Of a stretch of 64,000 nucleotides of DNA, positions 1 to 7,485 are shown one piece after another. The stretch comes from Rhodanobacter sp. T12-5 (GTDB taxonomy: Bacteria > Pseudomonadota > Gammaproteobacteria > Xanthomonadales > Rhodanobacteraceae): positions 62,001 to 126,000 of the forward strand of contig NZ_NPKN01000005.1 of NCBI RefSeq assembly GCF_008329435.1, read 5' to 3'. A program made the translations under genes and the position numbers. The notes beneath the pieces were generated by a model. It made no database searches and had not been told where the DNA came from. It was given only the letters and a program-made list of their open reading frames with translations. Positions within the stretch are counted from its first letter, which is position 1. Every line of letters starts with the position of its first letter.

Positions 1-60
1 GCATCGGATCTGCACGAGCATATCGACGGCCTGCAGTCGGTGTGCCCGCGACCGTTCTGA
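1..60 (+). CDS. C-terminal end of an unidentified protein (partial)
   Basis: The first 19 codons read as an open frame ending in TGA at 58-60, giving a peptide that ends in CPRPF. Third codon positions are nearly all G or C, as in real genes of this DNA. The gene starts before the window, so its family cannot be judged. It lies 74 bases upstream of the next start codon on the same strand. The call is tentative because so short a stretch could be open by chance. Confidence 0.35.
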   Translation, partial: ASDLHEHIDGLQSVCPRPF

Positions 61-134
61 GGCCGCTGTCGATCCCGCACAACCTCGTCGACACATGGCA
101 CAAGTCCGGACGTCCACACGCACAGGAGTATTCG

Positions 135-1070
135 ATGAACAGCTGGAAAGAAACACGGATGGCAAAGGCTCGTTTTGGCGTGGCGCTGCTGTTGGCAGCG
201 TGGCTGAGCCTGCCGGGCGTGGCCGGCGCGCAGGCGACACCGGCCGCATCGACCGAGCCGGACCAGCCGACCGACATGCTGGTGCCGCCGACCAGCGCCA
301 GCGACTTCACCTCCAGCCAGCTGGACAGCATCCTGGCCGGTGACTGGCGCGCGCCGAAGAATCGCGCCCGCGACGTCTATCGCCACCCCAAGGCCACCCT
401 GCAGTTCTTCGGCGTGCGGCCGGACCGGACGGTGATCGAGATCACCCCCGGCGGCGGCTGGTATGCCGAAATCCTGGCGCCGCTGCTGCACGACGACGGA
501 CATTACATCGCCGCGGAGAAGATGCCGACCGCCGACAGCGAGGCGCGCAGCGACGACAGTGCCTTGCGCAGGAAATTCGCCGCCGATCCGGCGCACTACG
601 GCAACGCCCGCATCGTCGAATTCGATCCGAAGGCACCGGTGTTCGGCCCGCCCGACTCGGCCGACCTGGTGCTGACCTTCCGCAACGTGCACAACTGGGT
701 CATGGCCGATACCGCCCCGGCGATGTTCAAGGCGTTCTTCGCGGTGCTGCGGCCCGGCGGCGTGCTCGGCGTGGTCGACCACCGCGCCGACGAGGGCGCC
801 TCGCTCGAGTCGGTGAAGGGCAGCGGCTACCTGCCCACCCGTTACGTGGTGAAGCTGGCGACCGAGGCGGGTTTCACGCTGGACGAAAGCAGCGAGATCA
901 ACGCCAATCCAAAGGACACCAGGGACTACCCGAAGGGCGTCTGGACGCTGCCGCCCACCTTGACCCTGGGTGAGCAGGATCGGTCGAAATATCTGGCGAT
1001 CGGCGAGTCCGACCGGATGACCTTGCGCTTCACCAAGCCGGCGGCACCGGCCGCTTCGACCACGCCCTGA
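135..1070 (+). CDS. Secreted methyltransferase-like protein (SAM-dependent fold)
   Basis: Protein of 311 residues with an N-terminal signal sequence (hydrophobic run GVALLLAAWLSLPG, then AGAQA as probable cleavage site), so the mature protein is probably periplasmic. The body matches predicted class I methyltransferases of the COG4798 type: a glycine-rich SAM-binding segment (EITPGGGWYAEILAPLL), then a segment around DLVLTFRNVHNW, and GGVLGVVDHRAD at the strand-4/5 position. Substrate is unknown. I chose the ATG at 135 because CAGGAG lies just upstream; an in-frame codon at 42 would add residues unlike a signal peptide, and the ATG at 159 is an alternative. It precedes rluE by 15 bases and may be cotranscribed with it. 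Confidence 0.8.
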   Translation: MNSWKETRMAKARFGVALLLAAWLSLPGVAGAQATPAASTEPDQPTDMLVPPTSASDFTSSQLDSILAGDWRAPKNRARDVYRHPKATLQFFGVRPDRTVIEITPGGGWYAEILAPLLHDDGHYIAAEKMPTADSEARSDDSALRRKFAADPAHYGNARIVEFDPKAPVFGPPDSADLVLTFRNVHNWVMADTAPAMFKAFFAVLRPGGVLGVVDHRADEGASLESVKGSGYLPTRYVVKLATEAGFTLDESSEINANPKDTRDYPKGVWTLPPTLTLGEQDRSKYLAIGESDRMTLRFTKPAAPAASTTP

Positions 1071-1085
1071 TTCGAACGTGGCACG

Positions 1086-1622
1086 ATGCTGATCGCCTTC
1101 AACAAACCGTACGGCGTGCTGTGTCAGTTCACCGACACGGACGGTCGCCGCACGCTGGCCGAATTCATACGGCAAAAAGACGTCTATGCGGCTGGACGTC
1201 TGGATCATGACAGCGAGGGACTTCTGCTGCTGACCGACGACGGTCGGCTGTCGCATCGAGTCACCGATCCCCGGCACAAACAGGCCAAGACCTATCTGGC
1301 GCAGGTCGAGGGCGAGATCGATGAGGCGGCATTGCGGGCGCTGCGTCGTGGCGTGGTGTTGAACGATGGTCCGACCCTGCCGGCTGACGCTGCTTTTGCC
1401 ACAGAACCGGAATGGCTGTGGCCACGCGATCCGCCAGTACGCTATCGCAAGAGCATTCCCACCAGCTGGCTCAGCCTGACCCTGAGCGAAGGCCGCAACC
1501 GCCAGGTGCGTCGGATGACCGCGGCGGTCGGTTTTCCGACCTTGCGCCTGATCCGCGTGCGCATCGGCGGGTATGCGCTGGATGGGCTGGCCCCGGGCGA
1601 GTCGCGCATCGTCCCGATGTAG
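1086..1622 (+). CDS. rluE: 23S rRNA pseudouridine(2457) synthase RluE
   Basis: Protein of 178 residues, the normal length for RluE of the RsuA/RluB/E/F family. The start [17 protein letters not shown] and the catalytic block [19 protein letters not shown] are characteristic; the aspartate in GRLDHDSEG is the nucleophile that isomerises uridine to pseudouridine in 23S r[23 protein letters not shown] is the conserved C-terminal motif of the family. There is no N-terminal S4 domain, as expected for RluE and unlike RsuA or RluB. It ends 36 bases before the convergent tatD gene. Confidence 0.93.
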   Translation: MLIAFNKPYGVLCQFTDTDGRRTLAEFIRQKDVYAAGRLDHDSEGLLLLTDDGRLSHRVTDPRHKQAKTYLAQVEGEIDEAALRALRRGVVLNDGPTLPADAAFATEPEWLWPRDPPVRYRKSIPTSWLSLTLSEGRNRQVRRMTAAVGFPTLRLIRVRIGGYALDGLAPGESRIVPM

Positions 1623-1658
1623 GAGCGCGCGCCACCAGGCTTGATCCGGGATGCGTTC

Positions 1659-2456
1659 CTACGTGCGCGCGGGCAAACCAAAAAATGCCTCGGCCGTCGC
1701 CGTGCTGTTCGCCGCGGTCACCTCGGCCGGCTCGCCGCGATCGCGCGCAATCTCCTCGCAGATGTGCTTGAGGTACATCGGTTCGTTGCGTCGGTGGGCC
1801 GGCTGCGGACGTACCGTGCGTGGCAGCAGGTAGGGTGCGTCGGTTTCGATCATCAGGCGGTTCGCCGGGATCTCGCGCACCAGTTCACGCAAGTGGGAGC
1901 CGCGGCGTTCGTCGCAGATCCAGCCGGTGATGCCGATGTGGCAATCCAGCTCGAGGTAATCGTGCAAGGCCGCCGCGGTGTCGGTGAAGCAGTGCACCAC
2001 CGCGGCGGGAATGCGATCGCGATAGCGCCGCAGCAACGCGACGAAATCGTGGTGCGCGTCGCGCTGATGCAGGAACAGCGGCTTCTGCACTTCCACCGCG
2101 ATCTGCAACTGGCGCTCGAATGCCTGCAGTTGCACGTCGCGCGGCGAATAGTTGCGGTTGTAATCCAGCCCGGTCTCACCGACCGCACGCACTTCCGGCT
2201 GCCGTGCAAGCTCGCGCAGAAGTGCGTCGGTGGCATCGTCGTAATCGATCGCATGATGCGGATGCACGCCGGCGGTCGCGCGCAGCACGTCCGGATGGGC
2301 GCGCGCCAGCGCCAGCGCATGTTCGCTGTCGGCACGCGATGCGCCGGTCACCAGCATGCGGTTGACGCCATGCTCCGCCGCGCGCCGAATCACATCGGCC
2401 AGATCGTGCCGGAACGATTCATGACCGAGATTGGCGCCTATATCGATAAGCTGCAT
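1659..2456 (-). CDS. tatD: TatD-family metal-dependent DNase
   Basis: Protein of 265 residues with the TatD amidohydrolase fold. It starts MQLIDIGANL, where TatD proteins of this branch have a degenerate first metal motif, and carries TAGVHPHHA, GETGLDYNRN (metal-binding glutamate), FLHQRDAH (histidine), VHCFTDT and MIETDAPYLLPR (metal-binding aspartate). The closing region RRNEPMYLKHI is typical of E. coli TatD rather than of YcfH or YjjV. Members are magnesium-dependent 3'-5' exonucleases linked to oxidative DNA damage and RNA turnover; that function is taken from the family. It is convergent with rluE and divergent from the secretion operon. Confidence 0.92.
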   Translation of the reverse strand: MQLIDIGANLGHESFRHDLADVIRRAAEHGVNRMLVTGASRADSEHALALARAHPDVLRATAGVHPHHAIDYDDATDALLRELARQPEVRAVGETGLDYNRNYSPRDVQLQAFERQLQIAVEVQKPLFLHQRDAHHDFVALLRRYRDRIPAAVVHCFTDTAAALHDYLELDCHIGITGWICDERRGSHLRELVREIPANRLMIETDAPYLLPRTVRPQPAHRRNEPMYLKHICEEIARDRGEPAEVTAANSTATAEAFFGLPART

Positions 2457-2929
2457 GGCGAGCCCGCAAAAGCGGTGATTGTCGCAGGCGCATCGTCAAC
2501 TTTGGAATGGCGTATCGGAATTATTCCCATTGACAGCCACTCGGCGCCGTCAGTAGTTTCGGCCGCTTGCCGACTCTCCGGGGAGAGAGCGGCAGCGTCC
2601 ATCCTCGGTGATCGGCGTGCGTGCGAATGCCGATGTCGCGAATGATTCGAAAGGGGAGCAAGGCGGCAGATCGTTGGCGCGGCGTTCACCGTCCGGTACG
2701 CCGGCGCGGTATCGCTTTGCGTGGCAGACAGGCTTGTCAAATCGACAGGAAACGGCACTCAAGTATCGGTTTCTGTCAACAGAATGTGTTTTCGGCCGAT
2801 CGGGAAAGATTCGTTCAGAATCGTCCCGCGTGGCGCTCGCTTGTAGCCGGCGGGATGTGATACCAATAGCTATTGCCAATCTGCGTCGGGGGGCGCCGAA
2901 CAGGCCATTAACCCGAGTGAGGTAGGTGA
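2457..2929. promoter_or_regulatory. Divergent control region between tatD and the type II secretion operon
   Basis: 473 bases with no convincing gene; the short frames here have unlikely composition and no ribosome site. It must hold the promoter of the gspE operon. Visible elements are a perfect 12-base palindrome CAATAGCTATTG at 2864-2875, 55 bases before the gspE start, and a TTGACA hexamer near 2530 with no good -10 partner. GAGGTAGGTGA immediately precedes the gspE ATG as ribosome site. The palindrome is a candidate operator; its regulator cannot be named from sequence. Confidence 0.45.
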
Positions 2930-4663
2930 ATGTCGGCAGCCATCGAGCCGGTGATCAGCACGACGCGCGAAACAGTGGACGATCGCGAGGGGGACGTCTG
3001 TGCATGGCTGGTTGCGCGTGGTCGCCTCAAGGACAGCGATCTCGGGCGAGCGCGGCGTCTGCACGAGGAGTCGGTCGAAGGCACGCTGACCACGCTGATG
3101 GCGCGGCTCGGCCTGGTGTCCGAGCGTGACCTGGCCGAGGCCTGGGCCGAATTGCTGCAGGTGCCGCTGCTGTCCGCGCGCGATGCGCCGGAGCTGCCGC
3201 CGGCCGATCTCGACGTGTCGCTACGCTTTCTCAAGCAGCAGCATGTGGTGCCGGTTCAGGACGATGAACACGGCCTGACGCTGATCGTCGCCGATCCCGC
3301 CGATCCGTATCCGTTGCAGGCGGTCGAATTGGCCGCGGGGCGGCCGGTCGCATTGCGGGTCGGCTTGCGCTCGGAAATCGACGGGTTGATCGAACGTTAT
3401 TACGGCACCGGCCGCTCGGCGATGGGTACGATTGTCGAGAACCTCGACGGCAGCGCCGCCGAAGAGGACGACGTCGAGCATCTGCGCGATCTTGCCTCCG
3501 AGGCACCGGTCATCCGGCTGGTGAACCTCATCCTTCAACGCGCGGTGGAGCAGCGCGCTTCGGACGTGCATGTCGAACCGTTCGAGAATCGCCTGAAGGT
3601 GCGTTATCGCATCGACGGCGTGTTGCACGAAGTGGAAGCGCCGCCATCGTCATCGACGGCGGCGGTGATCTCGCGCGTGAAGATCATGGCGCGGCTCAAT
3701 ATTGCCGAACGCCGGCTGCCGCAGGACGGCCGCATCCAGTTGCGCGTGCAGGGCAAGGAACTGGATCTTCGCGTGTCCACCGTGCCGACCAGCTTCGGGG
3801 AGTCGGTGGTGATGCGCATCCTGGATCGCGAGTCGGTGGTGTTCGACTTCGCCTCGCTCGGCTTCACCGACAGCTTCCAGCAACGTTTCATCGACGTGCT
3901 GGAAAAGCCGCATGGCATCCTGTTGGTCACCGGCCCGACCGGTTCGGGCAAGACCACCACGCTGTACACCGCGCTGTCGCAGATCAACACCAACGACGTG
4001 AAGATCATCACCGTCGAGGACCCGGTCGAATACCAGCTCGAAGGCATCAACCAGATCCAGGTGAAGCCGCAGATCGGGCTGGATTTCTCAGGCGCGCTGC
4101 GCTCGATCATGCGCCAGGACCCGGACGTGATCATGATCGGCGAAATGCGCGACCTGGAGACCTGCCGCATCGCGATCCAGTCCGCGCTCACCGGCCACCT
4201 GGTGCTGTCCACGTTGCACACCAACAGCGCTGCCGGCGGCATCACGCGCCTGCTCGACATGGGGGTGGAGGATTACCTGCTCGGCTCGACCATCAACGGC
4301 ATCCTGGCGCAGCGGCTGGTGCGCCGGCTCGACCCGGAAACGGCGATCCCGTACGAGGCGCTGCCCGAGGTGATCGCACAATTCGAGCTGGAGAAGTACA
4401 CCGACGAGCGGCCGATCCGACTGTGGAAACCCGGCAGCAGCGCGGCCAATCCCAGCGGCTACCACGGTCGCCGCGCGATCATGGAATTCCTGACCATGAG
4501 CGACCCGCTGCGCCGGCTGGTCATGCAGCGTGCCGATGCAGGCGAGATCGAGAAGCAGGCGCGCGCCGAAGGCATGCGCACCATGTACGAGGACGGCATC
4601 GCCAAGGCGGTCGCCGGTGTCACCACGCTGGAGGAGGTCCTGCGCGTCACGCAGGACAGTTGA
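2930..4663 (+). CDS. gspE: Type II secretion ATPase GspE (XpsE)
   Basis: Protein of 577 residues, the cytoplasmic hexameric ATPase that powers pseudopilus assembly. Residues about 20-150 form the N-terminal MshEN-like domain that binds the inner-membrane protein GspL. The ATPase core follows, with Walker A GPTGSGKTTT, the Asp box (ITVEDPVEYQ), Walker B (DPDVIMIGEMRD) and the His box (TGHLVLSTLHTNSAAG). The C-terminal segment after QRLVRRL, where most GspE proteins carry two CxxC pairs binding zinc, contains no cysteine here; only two cysteines exist in the whole protein. First gene of the operon; gspF starts one base after its stop. Confidence 0.96.
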   Translation: MSAAIEPVISTTRETVDDREGDVCAWLVARGRLKDSDLGRARRLHEESVEGTLTTLMARLGLVSERDLAEAWAELLQVPLLSARDAPELPPADLDVSLRFLKQQHVVPVQDDEHGLTLIVADPADPYPLQAVELAAGRPVALRVGLRSEIDGLIERYYGTGRSAMGTIVENLDGSAAEEDDVEHLRDLASEAPVIRLVNLILQRAVEQRASDVHVEPFENRLKVRYRIDGVLHEVEAPPSSSTAAVISRVKIMARLNIAERRLPQDGRIQLRVQGKELDLRVSTVPTSFGESVVMRILDRESVVFDFASLGFTDSFQQRFIDVLEKPHGILLVTGPTGSGKTTTLYTALSQINTNDVKIITVEDPVEYQLEGINQIQVKPQIGLDFSGALRSIMRQDPDVIMIGEMRDLETCRIAIQSALTGHLVLSTLHTNSAAGGITRLLDMGVEDYLLGSTINGILAQRLVRRLDPETAIPYEALPEVIAQFELEKYTDERPIRLWKPGSSAANPSGYHGRRAIMEFLTMSDPLRRLVMQRADAGEIEKQARAEGMRTMYEDGIAKAVAGVTTLEEVLRVTQDS

Positions 4664-4664
4664 C

Positions 4665-5882
4665 GTGGCACAGTTCCGTTACAAGGCGATCAGCGACGTC
4701 GGCGAGGCGTTGCAGGGGCAGATGGAGGCCGCCAACGCCGAAGAGGTGATCGCGCGGCTGCAGGACCAGGGCCATACGCCGCTGGACGCGCGGCCGGCCG
4801 ATGGTGTCGGTGGCGGAAGCGGCTTCGCGGCGCTGTTCAAGCGCGGTCCGTTCACCGGCGACCAGCTGGCCCAGTTCACCCACCAGCTTGCCACCCTGCT
4901 CGGCGCCGGCCAGCCGCTGGATCGCGCGCTCAGCATCCTGCTCGACCTGCCCGAAGGCGAGCACGCGAAGAAGCTGGTGGAGCGCGTGCGCGATCGCGTG
5001 CGCGGCGGCAACACCCTGTCGTCGGCACTGGACGAGGAACATGGCGTGTTTCCCAAGCTGTACGTCAGCCTGGTGCGGGCCGGCGAGGCGGGCGGTTCGC
5101 TGGAGGAAACCCTGCGCCGGCTCGCGGACTACCTGGAACGCGCGCAGGCGATGCGCGGCAGCATCGTCAATGCGCTGATCTATCCGGCCTTTCTGATGGT
5201 CGGCGTGCTCGGTTCGCTGGTGCTGCTGCTGGCGTACGTGGTGCCGCAATTCGTGCCGATCTTCGAAGACATGCAGGTGCCGATCCCGTGGATCACGCAG
5301 GCGGTGCTGGTGGTCGGCAACACGTTGCAGGCATGGTGGTGGCTGATCCTGCTGCTGCTCGCCGGCGGCTGGTTCGTCTGGCGCGCGCGCCTGCGCGACC
5401 CGGCCGCGCGGCTGGCCTGGCACGCCCGGCTGCTGCGGCTGCGCCTGGTCGGCCCGCTGCTGCTGAAGGTGGAGACTGCGCGAATCGCGCGCACTCTCGG
5501 CACCTTGCTGAAGAACGGCGTACCGCTGTTGAGCGCACTGACCATCGCGCGCCAGGTCACCGGCAATCTCGCTCTGGACACCGCACTGGACGCGGCGCAT
5601 GAGCAGGTCAAGGGCGGCGCCGGACTGAGTTTCGCGCTAGGCCAGTCGAAGCTTTTCCCGCGACTGGCGATGCAGATGGTGCAGGTCGGCGAGGAAGCCG
5701 GCCAGCTCGACACCATGCTGCTGAAAGTGGCCGATACATTTGAACTTGAGTCCAAACGAGCGATCGACCGTCTGTTGGCCGCGCTGGTTCCGGCGCTGAC
5801 CATCGTGATGACGGTGATGGTGGCCATCATCATGGCGGCGATCCTGCTGCCGCTTTTGAGTCTGACCAGCAACATCCAGTGA
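4665..5882 (+). CDS. gspF: Type II secretion inner-membrane platform protein GspF
   Basis: Protein of 405 residues with two T2SSF four-helix domains (about residues 65-190 and 270-395) and three membrane helices, including LIYPAFLMVGVLGSLVLLLA and a final one near the C terminus (ALTIVMTVMVAIIMAAIL). It forms the core of the inner-membrane platform that couples GspE to the pseudopilus. I chose the GTG at 4665, one base after the gspE stop, because it gives the family start VAQFRYKAI; the longer frame beginning upstream overlaps gspE and has unrelated composition. Translation is probably coupled to gspE. Confidence 0.95.
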   Translation: MAQFRYKAISDVGEALQGQMEAANAEEVIARLQDQGHTPLDARPADGVGGGSGFAALFKRGPFTGDQLAQFTHQLATLLGAGQPLDRALSILLDLPEGEHAKKLVERVRDRVRGGNTLSSALDEEHGVFPKLYVSLVRAGEAGGSLEETLRRLADYLERAQAMRGSIVNALIYPAFLMVGVLGSLVLLLAYVVPQFVPIFEDMQVPIPWITQAVLVVGNTLQAWWWLILLLLAGGWFVWRARLRDPAARLAWHARLLRLRLVGPLLLKVETARIARTLGTLLKNGVPLLSALTIARQVTGNLALDTALDAAHEQVKGGAGLSFALGQSKLFPRLAMQMVQVGEEAGQLDTMLLKVADTFELESKRAIDRLLAALVPALTIVMTVMVAIIMAAILLPLLSLTSNIQ

Positions 5883-5897
5883 AACTTGGAGATATTC

Positions 5898-6413
5898 ATG
5901 ATTGAACACTCAATGCGATCCGGAATTCGGGATTCGGAATTCGCAAAAGCGAGCGGCTGGCGCAGAGGCGCCTTGCCGAATCCCCCATCCCGAATCCCTG
6001 ATCTCGGGCGAGCTTCGCGCGCCCGCGGCTTCACCCTGCTGGAAATGCTGGCAGTGATCGTGCTGATCGGCATCATCGGTGCGGTGGTGGTGACCCAGGT
6101 CGGCAAGAACGTGGACAAGGGCAAGTACGGTGCCGGCAAGGCGCAGTTGATGACGCTGAGCCAGAAGATCGAGAACTATTCGCTCGACAACGGCTCGCCG
6201 CCGCAGCAACTGGAAGGGCTGGCGGTGAAGCCGGCCAATGCGCCGAACTGGCAGGGGCCGTACGCGAAGGAATCCGATCTGAAAGATCCGTGGCGGCACG
6301 ACTTCGGCTACCAGTATCCGGGCCAGCACGGCAGTTTCGACCTGATCTTCTACGGCCAGGACGGCAAGCCGGGCGGCGACGGCTACAGCAAGGACGTGGG
6401 TAATTGGCAATGA
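5898..6413 (+). CDS. gspG: Major pseudopilin GspG with a repeat-derived extended leader
   Basis: Protein of 171 residues: the major pseudopilin that polymerises into the periplasmic pseudopilus. The cleavage and methylation site is RG|FTLLEML at about residues 43-50, with Glu5 of the mature protein present. The mature part has the usual calcium-binding C-terminal region (DLIFYGQDGKPGGDG). GspG leaders are normally 5-10 residues; here the leader is about 44 residues because a palindromic repeat (5922-5998) lies in frame between the ATG and the cleavage site. ATG 5898 is chosen for GGAG seven bases upstream. A TTG at 5973, inside the repeat and four bases after GAGG, could give a shorter leader. 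It overlaps gspH by four bases. Confidence 0.94.
   Translation: MIEHSMRSGIRDSEFAKASGWRRGALPNPPSRIPDLGRASRARGFTLLEMLAVIVLIGIIGAVVVTQVGKNVDKGKYGAGKAQLMTLSQKIENYSLDNGSPPQQLEGLAVKPANAPNWQGPYAKESDLKDPWRHDFGYQYPGQHGSFDLIFYGQDGKPGGDGYSKDVGNWQ
5922..5998. repeat. Palindromic GGGATTCGG/CGAATCCC element inside gspG
   Basis: Left arm GGAATTCGGGATTCGGAATTC and right arm CCGAATCCCCCATCCCGAATC flank a GC-rich centre. The 50-base core 5937-5986 is the reverse complement of gspH bases 6437-6486 with three mismatches by direct reading. The element is in frame and codes for part of the GspG leader. Repeats of this kind are usually intergenic in Xanthomonadales. Confidence 0.9.
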
Positions 6414-6967
6414 AGCCTGGATTCGGGATTCGGGATGGGGGATTCGGCAAGGCGCATCTGCGCCAGCCGTTCGCTTTTGCGAATCCGCCATCCCGAATCC
6501 CGAATCGCGGGCACGCTTCGCGCGCCAACGGCTTCACCCTGCTGGAAATGCTGGCGGTGATTCTGTTGATCGGCATTGCGGTGGCGGCGGTGTCGGTGTC
6601 GGTGACCCAGGGCCTGGCCAGCGCGCGTGTGCGCGCCGCCAGCAGCGAACTGGCCGGTGCGTTGCGGGCCACCCGCGCGCAGGCGATCGTGCGCGGGAAG
6701 GAACAGAACTTCGACGTCGATACCAGCGCGAACAGCTATCGCAGCGTAAGGCAGAAAGACGTGCGCCTGCCCAAAGGCCTGCGCGTGAGCATCACCAGCG
6801 CGCAGGCGGATCAACCCAACGACCATACCGGGCGCATCCGGTTTTTCCCTGACGGCAGCTCGACCGGCGGGCGGATCACGCTGCAGAGCGGCAAGCGCCA
6901 GTGGCATGTCAATGTGTCATGGCTGACCGGCGAAGTGCGCGTGGTCGACACGGTTGCAGTCCGATGA
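6410..6967 (+). CDS. gspH: Minor pseudopilin GspH with a repeat-derived extended leader
   Basis: Protein of 185 residues. Cleavage site NG|FTLLEML lies at about residues 40-47, followed by the membrane helix AVILLIGIAVAAVSVSVTQG and a GspH C-terminal domain (ARVRAASSELAGALRATRAQ). It is a minor pseudopilin of the pseudopilus tip. The ATG at 6410 overlaps the gspG stop (ATGA), giving translational coupling; the TTG at 6404 is a less likely start. The leader is about 41 residues long, built by the palindromic element at 6420-6506. The DNA around the cleavage site closely resembles that of gspG, suggesting shared history of the two 5' ends. Confidence 0.93.
   Translation: MKPGFGIRDGGFGKAHLRQPFAFANPPSRIPNRGHASRANGFTLLEMLAVILLIGIAVAAVSVSVTQGLASARVRAASSELAGALRATRAQAIVRGKEQNFDVDTSANSYRSVRQKDVRLPKGLRVSITSAQADQPNDHTGRIRFFPDGSSTGGRITLQSGKRQWHVNVSWLTGEVRVVDTVAVR
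6420..6506. repeat. Palindromic GGGATTCGG/CGAATCCC element inside gspH
   Basis: Arms 6420-6447 and 6479-6506 are reverse complements at 26 of 28 positions, and could form a long hairpin in DNA or mRNA. The centre reads GGCGCATCTGCGCC. This copy has the opposite core orientation to the one in gspG and the same orientation as the one in gspI. It lies wholly within the coding sequence upstream of the prepilin cleavage site. Confidence 0.93.
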
Positions 6968-7485
6968 AAGCCGGGAATCGGGATTCGGGAATGGGGATTC
7001 GGCAAGGCGCGTCAGCGCCGGCCGCCCGCTTTTGCCATTCCCCATTCCCGATTTCCCATTCCCGGCAGCAAAGCGGCTTCAGCCTGCTCGAAGTGATCGC
7101 CGCGATCATGCTGCTGGCGATCGCGTTCACCGCGTTGATGAAGGTGGCTGGTGCGTCGATCAGCCTGACCCACAACGCCGCCGAACACAGCGAGGCGGCG
7201 ATGTGGGCGCGCAGCCTGCTCGACAGCGCGTTCGTGGGCGAGCCGGTCAAACCGGGCAGCAGCTCGGGCCGGTTCGACCGGCAATTTCGCTGGCAACTCG
7301 AGGTCACCCCGTGGAACGGTGCGGGGATCGCCGCACCGAACGCACCACTGCATCTGTACCAGCTGGACCTGGACGTGCTGTGGGGGCCGACGGCGCATCC
7401 GCGCTCGGCACATTTCCGCACCCTGCGACTGGGTGGGCCACAGGTCGGCGGCGCCCAGCTCGACGATTCGCAGGCAGCCCGATGA
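6964..7485 (+). CDS. gspI: Minor pseudopilin GspI with a repeat-derived extended leader
   Basis: Protein of 173 residues with cleavage site SG|FSLLEVI at about residues 37-44, Glu5 present, membrane helix AAIMLLAIAFTALMKVAG, and a short periplasmic domain typical of the GspI tip pseudopilin. The ATG at 6964 overlaps the gspH stop (ATGA). The leader of about 38 residues again derives from an in-frame palindromic element (6973-7063), whereas GspJ and GspK downstream have short ordinary leaders. It overlaps gspJ by four bases. Confidence 0.93.
   Translation: MKAGNRDSGMGIRQGASAPAARFCHSPFPISHSRQQSGFSLLEVIAAIMLLAIAFTALMKVAGASISLTHNAAEHSEAAMWARSLLDSAFVGEPVKPGSSSGRFDRQFRWQLEVTPWNGAGIAAPNAPLHLYQLDLDVLWGPTAHPRSAHFRTLRLGGPQVGGAQLDDSQAAR
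6973..7063. repeat. Palindromic GGGATTCGG/CGAATCCC-type element inside gspI
   Basis: Left arm from 6973 (GGGAATCGGGATTCGGG) and right arm 7034-7063 (GCCATTCCCCATTCCCG) pair imperfectly. The core GGGGATTCGGCAAGGCGC through CGCTTTTGCC matches the gspH copy in the same orientation, with more divergence than the gspG/gspH pair. The element is in frame upstream of the GspI cleavage site. Confidence 0.88.

Noticed and set aside
2550-2925. Short frames on both strands between tatD and gspE
   Set aside because: Arg/Ser-rich translations without start signals; the region is better read as the control region of the secretion operon.
5886-7063. Idea that the three repeats are a CRISPR array or integron cassette sites
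   Set aside because: Only three copies, in mixed orientation, separated by whole coding genes of different length, with no cas or integrase gene. They fit a dispersed palindromic repeat instead.
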